From [Bacillus] enclensis (GTDB taxonomy: Bacteria > Bacillota > Bacilli > Bacillales > Bacillaceae_B): a DNA stretch of 64,000 nucleotides. Positions 50,692-58,727 of this stretch are shown here, piece after piece (within the stretch, counting starts at the first letter, position 1; every line of letters begins with the position of its first letter). The stretch is from positions 248,001 to 312,000 of the forward strand of contig NZ_KQ758483.1 of assembly GCF_001456935.1 (NCBI RefSeq). Reading direction: 5' to 3'. Position numbers and translations under genes: made by a program. The notes under the pieces are model-generated. The model saw only the letters and a list, made by a program, of their open reading frames with translations. It had not been told where the DNA came from and did no database searches.

Positions 50692-51447
50692 ATGCTAAAT
50701 TTATTACTGTTTTTATTAACGAAAAAAATGAAGAAGCCGTCGTTGGAAGAATTGGCAGCAGACATACAAGGCGGTAACGAGCAGCTTCTTAATACAGTCA
50801 TCAATGATTATAAACCATTTGTTAAGAAAACCGTTTCTTCCGTATGTAAACGGTATATTTATGAAAGCGATGATGAATTTAGCATCGGTCTGATTGCGTT
50901 TAATGATGCTATTTTGAAATACAACCAAGATCGTGGTTCATCTATTCTTAGTTTTGCAGAAGTGATCATTAAGCGGAAAGTAATCGATTTTATAAGGAAG
51001 AATGGAAAATATCAAGATATCAGTATGGATCGGAACCTAATTGAAGATGATACAGATTCATCAAGCTTGAGCGTTGAGCAGGTGGTTTCCGTTGAAGAAT
51101 TTGAGAAGCAGCAGGAAATTGAGAAAAGAAGAGAAGAAATAGTTGATTTCCAAGAGCACCTCTCAGAATACAGTCTTTCCTTTAACGACTTGGTTGAACA
51201 GTCGCCTAAACATGAAGATGCCAGACTTAATGCGATTGAAATTGCCAAAAGAGTCGTCACGTCGAATGAATTAATGTCTTACCTTAAAGAAAAGAAACGT
51301 TTACCTATAAAAAAATTAGAGAAACAGGTGAATGTCAGCAGAAAGACGATAGAAAGAAACAGGAAATACATAATTGCTATCTCTCTCATTATGAGCGGTG
51401 ATTATATGTATTTAAAGGATTACTTAAAAGGGCGGTTAGATAAATGA
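50692..51447 (+). CDS. sigI: RNA polymerase sigma factor SigI
   Basis: SigI is a sigma-70-like alternative sigma factor responding to heat and cell-wall signals in Bacillus and to polysaccharides in clostridia. The product is 251 residues, the same as B. subtilis SigI. Region 2 is visible as DDEFSIGLIAFNDAILKYNQDRGSSILSFAEVIIK (parts EFSIGLIAFNDAILKY and SFAEVIIKRKVIDFIRK), and the C-terminal region has VNVSRKTIERNRKYIIAI. GGGGTGA lies 5 bp before the ATG. It overlaps rsgI by four bases (ATGA), giving coupled synthesis with its anti-sigma factor. Confidence 0.95.
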   Translation: MLNLLLFLLTKKMKKPSLEELAADIQGGNEQLLNTVINDYKPFVKKTVSSVCKRYIYESDDEFSIGLIAFNDAILKYNQDRGSSILSFAEVIIKRKVIDFIRKNGKYQDISMDRNLIEDDTDSSSLSVEQVVSVEEFEKQQEIEKRREEIVDFQEHLSEYSLSFNDLVEQSPKHEDARLNAIEIAKRVVTSNELMSYLKEKKRLPIKKLEKQVNVSRKTIERNRKYIIAISLIMSGDYMYLKDYLKGRLDK

Positions 51448-52562
51448 AAAAAGGGATCATTATGGAAATTAGACGTGATGTACTCATTATGATGACGCCT
51501 GATGGGCAATTTATGAACGGAAGGAAAGCACCGGACGGCAGCTATTCAATAGGTGAAGAGATAACTTTTTTTCCTGTAAAGGAAGGCAGAAGATTCGGTT
51601 CGGGATCTAATTGGAAGACAGCTGCATCGATCCTGACAGCGGCCATACTTATGATTACGCTCTTTTCTGCATCATTCATTCAAAGCAATAAAGCATATGC
51701 CTATGTATCAGTAGATATTAACCCAAGCCTTGAGCTTTCTTTAAATAAGGAAAACCAGGTGATTGACATAACCCCGTACAATGAAGATGCAAAGATATTG
51801 ATGGAGAAATTAGATAATTGGAAGAAAGAAAATGTCAGTGACGTTACTGAGGAAATACTCCGTCTGAGTGAAAAGCTTGGTTATTTAAAAAATGACCAAA
51901 GAGTGTGGATCACGTCCACCATGACAGATTCCTCAAAAAGCAGTAAACATTCAGCATTGTTTGATGACTTGAATTCTTTCGTTAAACAATATAACAACTT
52001 GCACAGCAATGAAATCATCATAAATGAAACGTCCAAGGACATTCGAGATAAAGCAATAGAGAAAGGGATAACGGCTGGTGCCTTTCTGAAAGAAGAAGTT
52101 AAATCCGAAAAACCAAAACCTGTTAAGCCTGCCGGGGCCGCCCCTAAGGAAAGTGAGAGGGAAATGGAGAAAAGTGCAGATTCCGACACTACACCAGTTG
52201 AAAAAGAGCCTCAGTCGTCTGAAGGAAAAAAGGATGCCCTTGGTGATTCAGAACAAAAAAATGATGGAGAGACAGATACCAGCAGCAGTAAAGGGAAAGA
52301 AAAAAGTCATGAGAATAAAAGCAATGAGAGAAACAAACATTATGAACCAAGTCATCCTTCTCAGAAGAATCATTCTGACTCTGGGAACGGTTCTAACAAT
52401 GGTCAAAAGGCAAGCGGGGAAAAACCAGGGAATCATTCAACAAATAAAAGCGATAATAATGGTCAATCCAATCGGGAAAAAAGAAAAGGGCATGGAAATA
52501 GGCAGGATGAACAGTCTCCTGACAGCAGGGGCAACCAGAATAAAGATAAAAATAACCGATAA
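51444..52562 (+). CDS. rsgI: Anti-sigma-I factor RsgI
   Basis: This single-pass membrane anti-sigma factor keeps SigI inactive. It has an N-terminal RsgI_N cytoplasmic domain (IIMEIRRDVLIMMTPDGQFM), a membrane helix near residues 60-82 (ASILTAAILMITLFSASFI), the extracytoplasmic periplasmic-like domain starting AYAYVSVDINPSLELSLN, and a long Lys/Asn/Gly/Ser-rich tail from about residue 205. It overlaps sigI by four bases. The tail has the same composition as that of the DUF5667 protein. Confidence 0.95.
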   Translation: MKKGIIMEIRRDVLIMMTPDGQFMNGRKAPDGSYSIGEEITFFPVKEGRRFGSGSNWKTAASILTAAILMITLFSASFIQSNKAYAYVSVDINPSLELSLNKENQVIDITPYNEDAKILMEKLDNWKKENVSDVTEEILRLSEKLGYLKNDQRVWITSTMTDSSKSSKHSALFDDLNSFVKQYNNLHSNEIIINETSKDIRDKAIEKGITAGAFLKEEVKSEKPKPVKPAGAAPKESEREMEKSADSDTTPVEKEPQSSEGKKDALGDSEQKNDGETDTSSSKGKEKSHENKSNERNKHYEPSHPSQKNHSDSGNGSNNGQKASGEKPGNHSTNKSDNNGQSNREKRKGHGNRQDEQSPDSRGNQNKDKNNR

Positions 52563-52571
52563 ATAGCAATA

Positions 52572-52619
52572 ATGGAGGAAGGCTCATTTGCTTATAAAAA
52601 TGAGCCTTCCTTTCTTTTA
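52572..52619 (+). terminator. Terminator of the sigI-rsgI operon
   Basis: GAGGAAGGCTCATTT/AAATGAGCCTTCCTTTC is followed by TTTT. Confidence 0.88.
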
Positions 52620-52630
52620 GCTTTTATATA

Positions 52631-52666
52631 TGTAAATCCGGCCGGCATTACCGGCCGGGTTTAGCC
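52631..52666 (-). terminator. Terminator of the SASP gene
   Basis: AAATCCGGCCGG/CCGGCCGGGTTT forms a stem at the 3' side of the minus-strand SASP gene. Confidence 0.75.
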
Positions 52667-52669
52667 ATA

Positions 52670-52870
52670 TTATTTAGTTTGACCGCCTGAAAGCTGGGAT
52701 TGAGCCTGCTTTACAAGACGCTTTGTAATTTCCCCTCCAACTGAACCGTTAGAACGGGAGACAGTGTCAGAACCAAGTGTCACGCCAAATTCCTGAGCAA
52801 TTTCATATTTCACTTGATCAAGATACTGCTCGACACCAGGAACTAATAACTTGTTGCTGCTTCTAGCCAT
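52670..52870 (-). CDS. Small acid-soluble spore protein, alpha/beta type
   Basis: The 66-residue DNA-binding spore protein has the two signature blocks [20 protein letters not shown] (contains the Glu-Ile/Ala germination-protease site KYEIA) and [20 protein letters not shown]. It saturates and protects forespore DNA. AAGGAGG lies before the ATG. SigG control is expected from the family; a convincing SigG promoter is not visible. Confidence 0.97.
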   Translation of the reverse strand: MARSSNKLLVPGVEQYLDQVKYEIAQEFGVTLGSDTVSRSNGSVGGEITKRLVKQAQSQLSGGQTK

Positions 52871-53123
52871 AATGAATGACCTCCTTTTTTGAAAAACGTG
52901 AAGCTTATTTGCTTCCGTACAAGTAGTATTCGTAAAGGATTAGTAAGTGATGAGTGGTAATTTTTATTCGGATTGGATAGTGGTGCGGACAGTTGGTTTT
53001 AAGCTTCCTTGATATATGTAAGAATAAAATAGAAGAAATCTGCTTTTTTTCTTTCTTTCCATGTCCATTTTATTTAAGATAGATAAAGTACATATTATTA
53101 TTGCTTTGAAAGGGAAGTCCATT

Positions 53124-54476
53124 ATGTGGTTATCATTACGTTCGAAACTGAATAAGTTGACGCCGGCTCAAGTGATTGTCAGCTATTATCTGCTTGCAGT
53201 TACGGTTGCGACATTATTGCTTAGTATGCCCGTCGCCCACAAGCCAGGGGTGGAGTGGAAGTTCATAGATGCTTTATTCACTTCTGTTAGTGCAGTCAGT
53301 GTCACAGGACTGAGTGTCGTAAGTACAGCCGACACGTTCAGTACAACGGGAATCTTCCTGCTGATATTCGTCCTTCAGTTCGGGGGAATCGGTGTCATGG
53401 CAGTCGGGACGTTTTTTTGGCTGCTTGTTGGAAAGAAAATCGGCTTAAAAGAACGCCAATTGATCATGACAGATCAAAACCAAACAAATTTATCCGGCCT
53501 GGTCAATCTTTTGAAGCAGATACTGCTTTTGATTATCATCATTGAAATTATCGGAGGTCTTACTCTCGGTGTGTATTTTATGAGCTATTATCCCACGTGG
53601 CAGGAAGCCTTTATGCAAGGATTATTTGCATCGGTGAGTGCCACCACGAATGCAGGCTTCGATATCACCGGCCAGTCGCTGATTCCATTTAGGCATGATT
53701 ATTTCGTTCAGTTCATCACGATCATCCTCATTACGATGGGTGCCATCGGTTTTCCAGTGTTGATTGAGACAAAGGACTACTTAATGAATAATAAGAAAAG
53801 CAAGCATCATTTTTCACTTTTTACAAAGGTAACGACGTTGACGTTTGGATGTTTGTTAGTGTTTGGAACATTCATGATCCTCATTCTTGAGTACAATCAT
53901 TTCTTCAGCGGAATGGTCTGGCATGAATCGTTCTTTTATGCATTTTTTCAATCGGCTTCTACCCGAAGCGGTGGGCTTGCGACGATGAATGTTTCAGAAT
54001 TCTCTACAGCTACATTACTGGTTTTAAGCGGGTTGATGTTCATAGGTGCTTCCCCAAGTTCAGTGGGTGGCGGGATAAGGACTACTACATTTGCGCTCAA
54101 CCTTTTATTCCTGTTTCATTTTTCAAGGGGAAATCAAACCATTAAGATTTTCAGAAGGGAAATTCATGAGCAAGATATCATAAAATCCCTTGTTGTGACG
54201 ATTCTAGCGACCTTTATGTGTTTTCTATCCATCGTCATCCTAACCATGACGGAAAGGCACTCACTAGTCGAGATCATCTTTGAAGTTGCATCTGCGTTTG
54301 GTACTTGTGGTTTATCACTGGGGATTACTTCAGAATTGAGCACGATAGGAAAATGCGTCATCATGATCCTGATGTTCATCGGCCGTGTCGGAATCCTCTC
54401 CTTCCTATTCATGATAGGCGGAAAAGAGAAAAAGGCAAACTTCCATTACCCTAAAGAGAGGGTAATCATCGGATAA
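53124..54476 (+). CDS. TrkH/KtrB family potassium uptake protein
   Basis: The 450-residue K+ channel-like subunit has four pore-loop motifs with the selectivity glycine (VSVTGLSVV, TTNAGFDIT, TRSGGLATM, TCGLSLGIT), which is the KtrB/TrkH arrangement. It works with a cytoplasmic KtrA/TrkA RCK subunit, which is not encoded nearby. The start at 53124 follows AAAGGGAAG; the longer frame has no site. The length matches KtrB or KtrD. Confidence 0.92.
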   Translation: MWLSLRSKLNKLTPAQVIVSYYLLAVTVATLLLSMPVAHKPGVEWKFIDALFTSVSAVSVTGLSVVSTADTFSTTGIFLLIFVLQFGGIGVMAVGTFFWLLVGKKIGLKERQLIMTDQNQTNLSGLVNLLKQILLLIIIIEIIGGLTLGVYFMSYYPTWQEAFMQGLFASVSATTNAGFDITGQSLIPFRHDYFVQFITIILITMGAIGFPVLIETKDYLMNNKKSKHHFSLFTKVTTLTFGCLLVFGTFMILILEYNHFFSGMVWHESFFYAFFQSASTRSGGLATMNVSEFSTATLLVLSGLMFIGASPSSVGGGIRTTTFALNLLFLFHFSRGNQTIKIFRREIHEQDIIKSLVVTILATFMCFLSIVILTMTERHSLVEIIFEVASAFGTCGLSLGITSELSTIGKCVIMILMFIGRVGILSFLFMIGGKEKKANFHYPKERVIIG

Positions 54477-54514
54477 AGAAAACGGTGCCTGAATTTTGGC
54501 ACCGTTTTTTATTT
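54477..54514. terminator. Bidirectional terminator
   Basis: AAACGGTGCC/GGCACCGTTT with loop TGAATTTT lies between convergent genes with T runs. Confidence 0.92.
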
Positions 54515-54534
54515 CTGATATAAATCTCGAACGG

Positions 54535-55059
54535 CTATTTTAAAACAGAATAGGGCACGTCAAAAATGATCCACAATCCAATTATCACTGGAAGGGAGGC
54601 GGCCCATGCTAGCAATGGACGCTTATGATGTATGATGAGCATCGTAAACATCATAAGGTTGAATGCGATGTCCCAACCAAAATGCCAGCCATTGTGGTAA
54701 GTCATAATGCCGGCATAATGAGATAATCCCTCGGTTATCCCGAAGATGAATGTCCAAAACAGCACCCAAAGGACCGTTTTGGTAAATGTGTCTGGAAGTC
54801 TTCCGATAAAGATGGCCACCGTGGCTGTATATTGGATGATCATCTTCAGCAGAGCGATAAAGGTATGGTTTAGTTTTAAATAGTGAGCAAGAGGATCGGC
54901 AGGCTGGAATTCCCACATTGAATAATCGAAAAGAAGAAATTGTGAAAGTAAATCCCCAATGATAAAAAATAGCAATGTCGGGTAAAAAGAATGAAACTCC
55001 TTCCAATTGCCGAATTTCCATCCTGCCAGTGCATATACGAGTAAAAATAGTAAGATCAT
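54535..55059 (-). CDS. CBO0543 family membrane protein
   Basis: The 174-residue product has about six hydrophobic segments (FYPTLLFFIIGDLLSQFLLF, FIALLKMIIQYTATVAIFIG, TVLWVLFWTFIFGITEGLS) and the pattern of the CBO0543 family, including WHFGWDIAFNLMMF and DYSMWEF. The function is unknown. The ribosome binding site is GAGGAAA before the ATG. Confidence 0.8.
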   Translation of the reverse strand: MILLFLLVYALAGWKFGNWKEFHSFYPTLLFFIIGDLLSQFLLFDYSMWEFQPADPLAHYLKLNHTFIALLKMIIQYTATVAIFIGRLPDTFTKTVLWVLFWTFIFGITEGLSHYAGIMTYHNGWHFGWDIAFNLMMFTMLIIHHKRPLLAWAASLPVIIGLWIIFDVPYSVLK

Positions 55060-55201
55060 TTTATTTCCTCATTCTATTTTTTTTTAGTCTTTGGTAATCG
55101 TGTTCATTTATTCATGTTCCTTGGTTATTGTTTCTAAAACAGTTTCCTGGATGAGCATATATATAAGTGGGAAAAGTAATGATTAAAGGAGATGATCAAC
55201 C

Positions 55202-55363
55202 ATGGCTAAACGAAAAGCACAGCATGATGCAGCTGAGAAAAATAATAAGACACCATTGAAGAATAAACAGGAAACTGAATTTGCTGCCGATTATACACAT
55301 GGCGAGGATGCCATAAAAGGTAAGAATAGAAACTCAGCAAAAGGTAAAGAAGGCAGAAGCTGA
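55202..55363 (+). CDS. Small hydrophilic protein (53 aa), first of a coupled pair
   Basis: AAAGGAGATG precedes the ATG. The peptide (MAKRKAQHDAAEKNN...) is Lys/Asn/Ala-rich, has no hydrophobic core and ends KGKEGRS; it superficially resembles minor SASP proteins. Its TGA overlaps the ATG of the next gene (TGATG). The family is not recognised. Confidence 0.65.
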   Translation: MAKRKAQHDAAEKNNKTPLKNKQETEFAADYTHGEDAIKGKNRNSAKGKEGRS

Positions 55364-55491
55364 TGAAGAATAAAAAAGACACCGTTCGAGAAGAATTCGG
55401 TCAGGAGTTTGGAGATGTCAATGCAGCGAAGCTGATTGAAGCTTCATTAAAAGAAAACAAGCAGCATAAAGAAGATAAGAAAAAGTGCTAA
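55363..55491 (+). CDS. Small hydrophilic protein (42 aa), second of a coupled pair
   Basis: It begins at the overlap TGATG with the preceding gene and ends inside a terminator stem. The peptide (MKNKKDTVREEFGQEFGDVN...) is charged, with a helical centre and a KKKC end. A minor spore protein is one possibility, as inference only. No named family is recognised. Confidence 0.6.
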   Translation: MKNKKDTVREEFGQEFGDVNAAKLIEASLKENKQHKEDKKKC

Positions 55492-55517
55492 GCGTCGTCG
55501 CTTAGCACTTTTTTATT
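55484..55517. terminator. Bidirectional terminator
   Basis: GTGCTAAGCG/CGCTTAGCAC with loop TCGT overlaps the end of the 42-aa gene and is followed by TTTTTTATT. It also sits at the 3' end of the convergent radical SAM gene. Confidence 0.92.
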
Positions 55518-57246
55518 ATATTGAATATTCCCTATCAAATAAAAACAATGAAGAGCGGCCGTCAGCAGGCTCATAGTAAGCAAGTACGTACTGATTGCTG
55601 CCATCTGGAGAAACAATCCTCTCGAGCAGTGTATGTTTGTAGATTTCTTTTTCCGAAAGGTTCAATCCTATAAATTCTTCCCCGGCAATTTGAGGCGATC
55701 GCAAGAGTTCCTGGTAAACAGATGAACGATCTTCTTTTGTCATTTCATGATCCCACCAGGCCTTGCGAGGTTTATACTTTTGATTTCGTAAATAATCAAG
55801 TTTCATAAGTCCTTCGATCACGCTCATATCATGCTTTTCTTGAGAAGAAAGGAATTCGTATAATCTCTTGTACAGATCCTCAAGCTGGTGACCGATCCTG
55901 GACCAGCCGCGGCTTTCCCAATAAGAACCGAATTGCTGGAAGAAATCAAACGGAGTTTCGAAACAATTTGTAACCAGGTGCTCGATTGTCTGATCCATCC
56001 TATGGTCATTCCAATACTTTTCCAATACATCTTCCACTTGTTTGATCTTTAGGATATCATCAAAAGATAAAACATTGTTTCCGAGTATCTCGTAAGGGGA
56101 GTGATACATGTAAATGTATTTGTGATCGTTTGCCCGAATACGCAGGCCGGTACCCCTCAGCATTTTTAAGAAACCTAACTGCAATTCTTCAGGGCGAAGT
56201 TCGAATACATCATTGAAGGTTTTACGGAAAGAATGATAATCTTCTTCAGGAAGACCGGCAATCAAATCCAGATGCTGATCAATTTTTCCCCCGTCCTTTA
56301 CCATGGTTACAGTTCGCGTGAGCTTTTTATAATTTTGTTTCCTCATGACCAGATCGTTGGTTTCATCGTTTGTAGACTGAACCCCGATTTCAAACCTGAA
56401 TAATCCAGGAGGTGCTTCCTTATTGAGGAATTCAATGACTTCCGGCCGCATGATATCCGCCGTGATTTCAAATTGAAAGACTGTTCCGGGTAAATGTTCA
56501 TCAATCAGGAATTGGAACATTTCCATTGCATAACTTCTGCTTATATTAAATGTCCTATCCACAAATTTAATTGTTTTTGCACCATTTTTCATTAAGAAGC
56601 GGATATCTTCCTTTACCTTTTCACGATCAAAATATCTGACTCCGACCTCTATTGATGAAAGGCAGAACTGGCAGCGGAATGGACACCCCCTGCTCGTTTC
56701 GATATATGTGACTCTTTTTGAGAGCTGAGATAGATCTTCTTCAAACCTGAAAGGTGAAGGGACGTCCCTAAGGTCGATTTTATTCTGCTGTGGTTTAATA
56801 ACAGGCTTGCCATTGTCTAAGTAGGCGATGCCATGAACCTTGGACCAGTCTTCACCTCCGTGCAGTTCATCAAGGAACTGTTTGAAGGTTTCTTCGCCTT
56901 CACCAAGGGCAATGAAGTCCACTTCCCCGTCCAATCGGTCAAGCCAGTAAGGCACATCATAAGTGACTTCCGGCCCTCCAAGAACAATCTTCACATCAGG
57001 AAGAATCTTTCTAATCACCTGGATGACTTTAATCGTCTCTTCGATGTTCCAGATATAACAGCTGAATCCGATGACATCCGGTTGTTTTGAAAAAAGATCG
57101 GTCGCTATATTCAAAATCGGGTCCTTAATCGTATATTCAGCCAATTCTGCATCATAATCGGGTTCTATATATGCTTTCAGGCAGCGAATGGCGAGATTGG
57201 TATGGATATATTTCGCGTTTAACGTACTTAATACGACTTTCTTCAT
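55516..57246 (-). CDS. B12-binding-domain radical SAM protein (DUF4080)
   Basis: The 576-residue protein has an N-terminal cobalamin-binding-like Rossmann domain (residues about 1-130, IGFSCYIWNIEETIKVI, LGGPEVTYD), the radical SAM cluster motif CPFRCQFC (CxxxCxxC), and a C-terminal DUF4080 domain. Such class B radical SAM proteins often perform methyl transfer or ring chemistry; the substrate is unknown. AAAGGAGTT precedes the ATG. Confidence 0.92.
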   Translation of the reverse strand: MKKVVLSTLNAKYIHTNLAIRCLKAYIEPDYDAELAEYTIKDPILNIATDLFSKQPDVIGFSCYIWNIEETIKVIQVIRKILPDVKIVLGGPEVTYDVPYWLDRLDGEVDFIALGEGEETFKQFLDELHGGEDWSKVHGIAYLDNGKPVIKPQQNKIDLRDVPSPFRFEEDLSQLSKRVTYIETSRGCPFRCQFCLSSIEVGVRYFDREKVKEDIRFLMKNGAKTIKFVDRTFNISRSYAMEMFQFLIDEHLPGTVFQFEITADIMRPEVIEFLNKEAPPGLFRFEIGVQSTNDETNDLVMRKQNYKKLTRTVTMVKDGGKIDQHLDLIAGLPEEDYHSFRKTFNDVFELRPEELQLGFLKMLRGTGLRIRANDHKYIYMYHSPYEILGNNVLSFDDILKIKQVEDVLEKYWNDHRMDQTIEHLVTNCFETPFDFFQQFGSYWESRGWSRIGHQLEDLYKRLYEFLSSQEKHDMSVIEGLMKLDYLRNQKYKPRKAWWDHEMTKEDRSSVYQELLRSPQIAGEEFIGLNLSEKEIYKHTLLERIVSPDGSNQYVLAYYEPADGRSSLFLFDREYSI

Positions 57247-57479
57247 TGAGAATAACTCCTTTATTACTTCTTAGATCAACGTTTCATGTCTGATGTATGC
57301 CAACTCTGTCAGAAATGATCCGAAGAACCGCTCTACCCATTTTATCCGAGGGAGCGAAAAAGCTCAATATTTGTCTAAAAGTAATTCGGATTTATTGTAT
57401 GAATAAGAAGGATTTCAGAGAATAGTTCCGAATTATATAGAGTAGAATTAATAAACAAGACAAAAACTGCAATCCATTT

Positions 57480-57515
57480 ATAAAAAAGGACTGACCCATG
57501 AGGTCAGCCTTTTAT
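57480..57515 (-). terminator. Terminator of the acyltransferase gene
   Basis: On the minus strand GGCTGACC/GGTCAGTCC is followed by TTTTTTA. Confidence 0.85.
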
Positions 57516-57528
57516 CGGTGTAGAGATA

Positions 57529-58554
57529 TTATCTTGTTTTCATCTCTCTTTTCGAGAGTAACTTTTGAAGCTTGGTAGATTTCAACTCAATGATTGGCTG
57601 TGTTATCGAAGTCAAAAGCTTTGTGGAAAAAATGCTCGTCAATATTAGAGAAACGGCCAGGAACAATAACAGGCTTGCCGTTGGATTGATTGAGTCCTTT
57701 ATATCACTTACCCTGAACAATCGGATGATAAAACCGTGAAGCAGATACACGTAAAGTGTATTTCTTCCCCAATTCGTAAAGAATTGCTCTTTGCTTGGTA
57801 CAAAAGCATAGAAGCTGAATATCATTACAAAATTGAGGGCGTACACAATGGCCCTTACTCCTAAGCTGATGATGTCGTTCCATTCGAAATCTCCATAAGG
57901 CTTTGATCCAAGCAGCCATTTATCAGAAAACTCCGGTACGAAATACATTCCCAAGAATACAAGTAGAATGATGATTCCTGCAGAGATGCGGGCTTTGCTT
58001 GTTTTGAAATATTCGAAGTGCTCTTTTTTCATATAGTACCCCAGCAGGAAGAACGGAAAGAATACAAATGTCCTGGACAGACTCAGATAGTTAGAGACTT
58101 CATCAACAAAGCCGACCAGCAGTCCGAGTACAATGGCTGCAGTCAATCCCATTGCGGGTTTGAACTTGAACCATTTAATGAACACGTAGAGAAGGACGTT
58201 CCAGCAGAACAGGCTGATCAGGAACCACAACGACCAATGAGGATTCAAAGGGTCGAGTTCAAATGTCGATTTGTCATACAGGAAATAATAATAGATGGTA
58301 TAGATGAGCTGAAACAGGATATAAGGAAGTATCAGCTTCTTAGCAAGCTTTCCGATATATCCTTTCTTGTAGAAACCTTTTGCGAACAGACCTGCAACTA
58401 AAATGAAGGCAGGCATGTGAAACGTGTAGATGGTTTTGTAAAGCGAGAGTACAAAAGGATCGCTCTCGATGTATGAACGGATAAGATGTCCGAACACCAC
58501 TAAAAAGATCAAAATGAATTTAGCATTGTCAAAATATGAATCACGTTGTTTCAT
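57529..58554 (-). CDS. Acyltransferase family (acyltransferase 3) membrane protein
   Basis: The 341-residue protein has about ten membrane helices and the acyltransferase-3 features: an N-terminal FDNAKFILIFLVVFGHLI with the family His in VFGHL, and TFHMPAFILVAGLFAKGF. It probably O-acetylates a cell-surface polymer. The start at 58554 is preceded by GACGGTGAT, a fair site; the longer frame to 58635 is less likely. Confidence 0.88.
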   Translation of the reverse strand: MKQRDSYFDNAKFILIFLVVFGHLIRSYIESDPFVLSLYKTIYTFHMPAFILVAGLFAKGFYKKGYIGKLAKKLILPYILFQLIYTIYYYFLYDKSTFELDPLNPHWSLWFLISLFCWNVLLYVFIKWFKFKPAMGLTAAIVLGLLVGFVDEVSNYLSLSRTFVFFPFFLLGYYMKKEHFEYFKTSKARISAGIIILLVFLGMYFVPEFSDKWLLGSKPYGDFEWNDIISLGVRAIVYALNFVMIFSFYAFVPSKEQFFTNWGRNTLYVYLLHGFIIRLFRVSDIKDSINPTASLLLFLAVSLILTSIFSTKLLTSITQPIIELKSTKLQKLLSKREMKTR

Positions 58555-58727
58555 AAAATCATCACCGTCTTTTTGTCTAATATGCGCTAATAAATTTTCT
58601 ACCCTAGGATACAACGTGTAAAACCTGAATTTCACTGTTAATTATCACCATCTGGAAACGGTACTATTCAATCTCTATGGTAAGTTAAGCCGAAAGTCTT
58701 CTTTTGAGAATATAGGGGGATGTAGAA

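Noticed and set aside
52905..52932. SigG promoter for the SASP gene
   Set aside because: A GAATA-like -35 and a CAAATA-like -10 exist, but the spacing of 15 bp is too short, so I do not list it.
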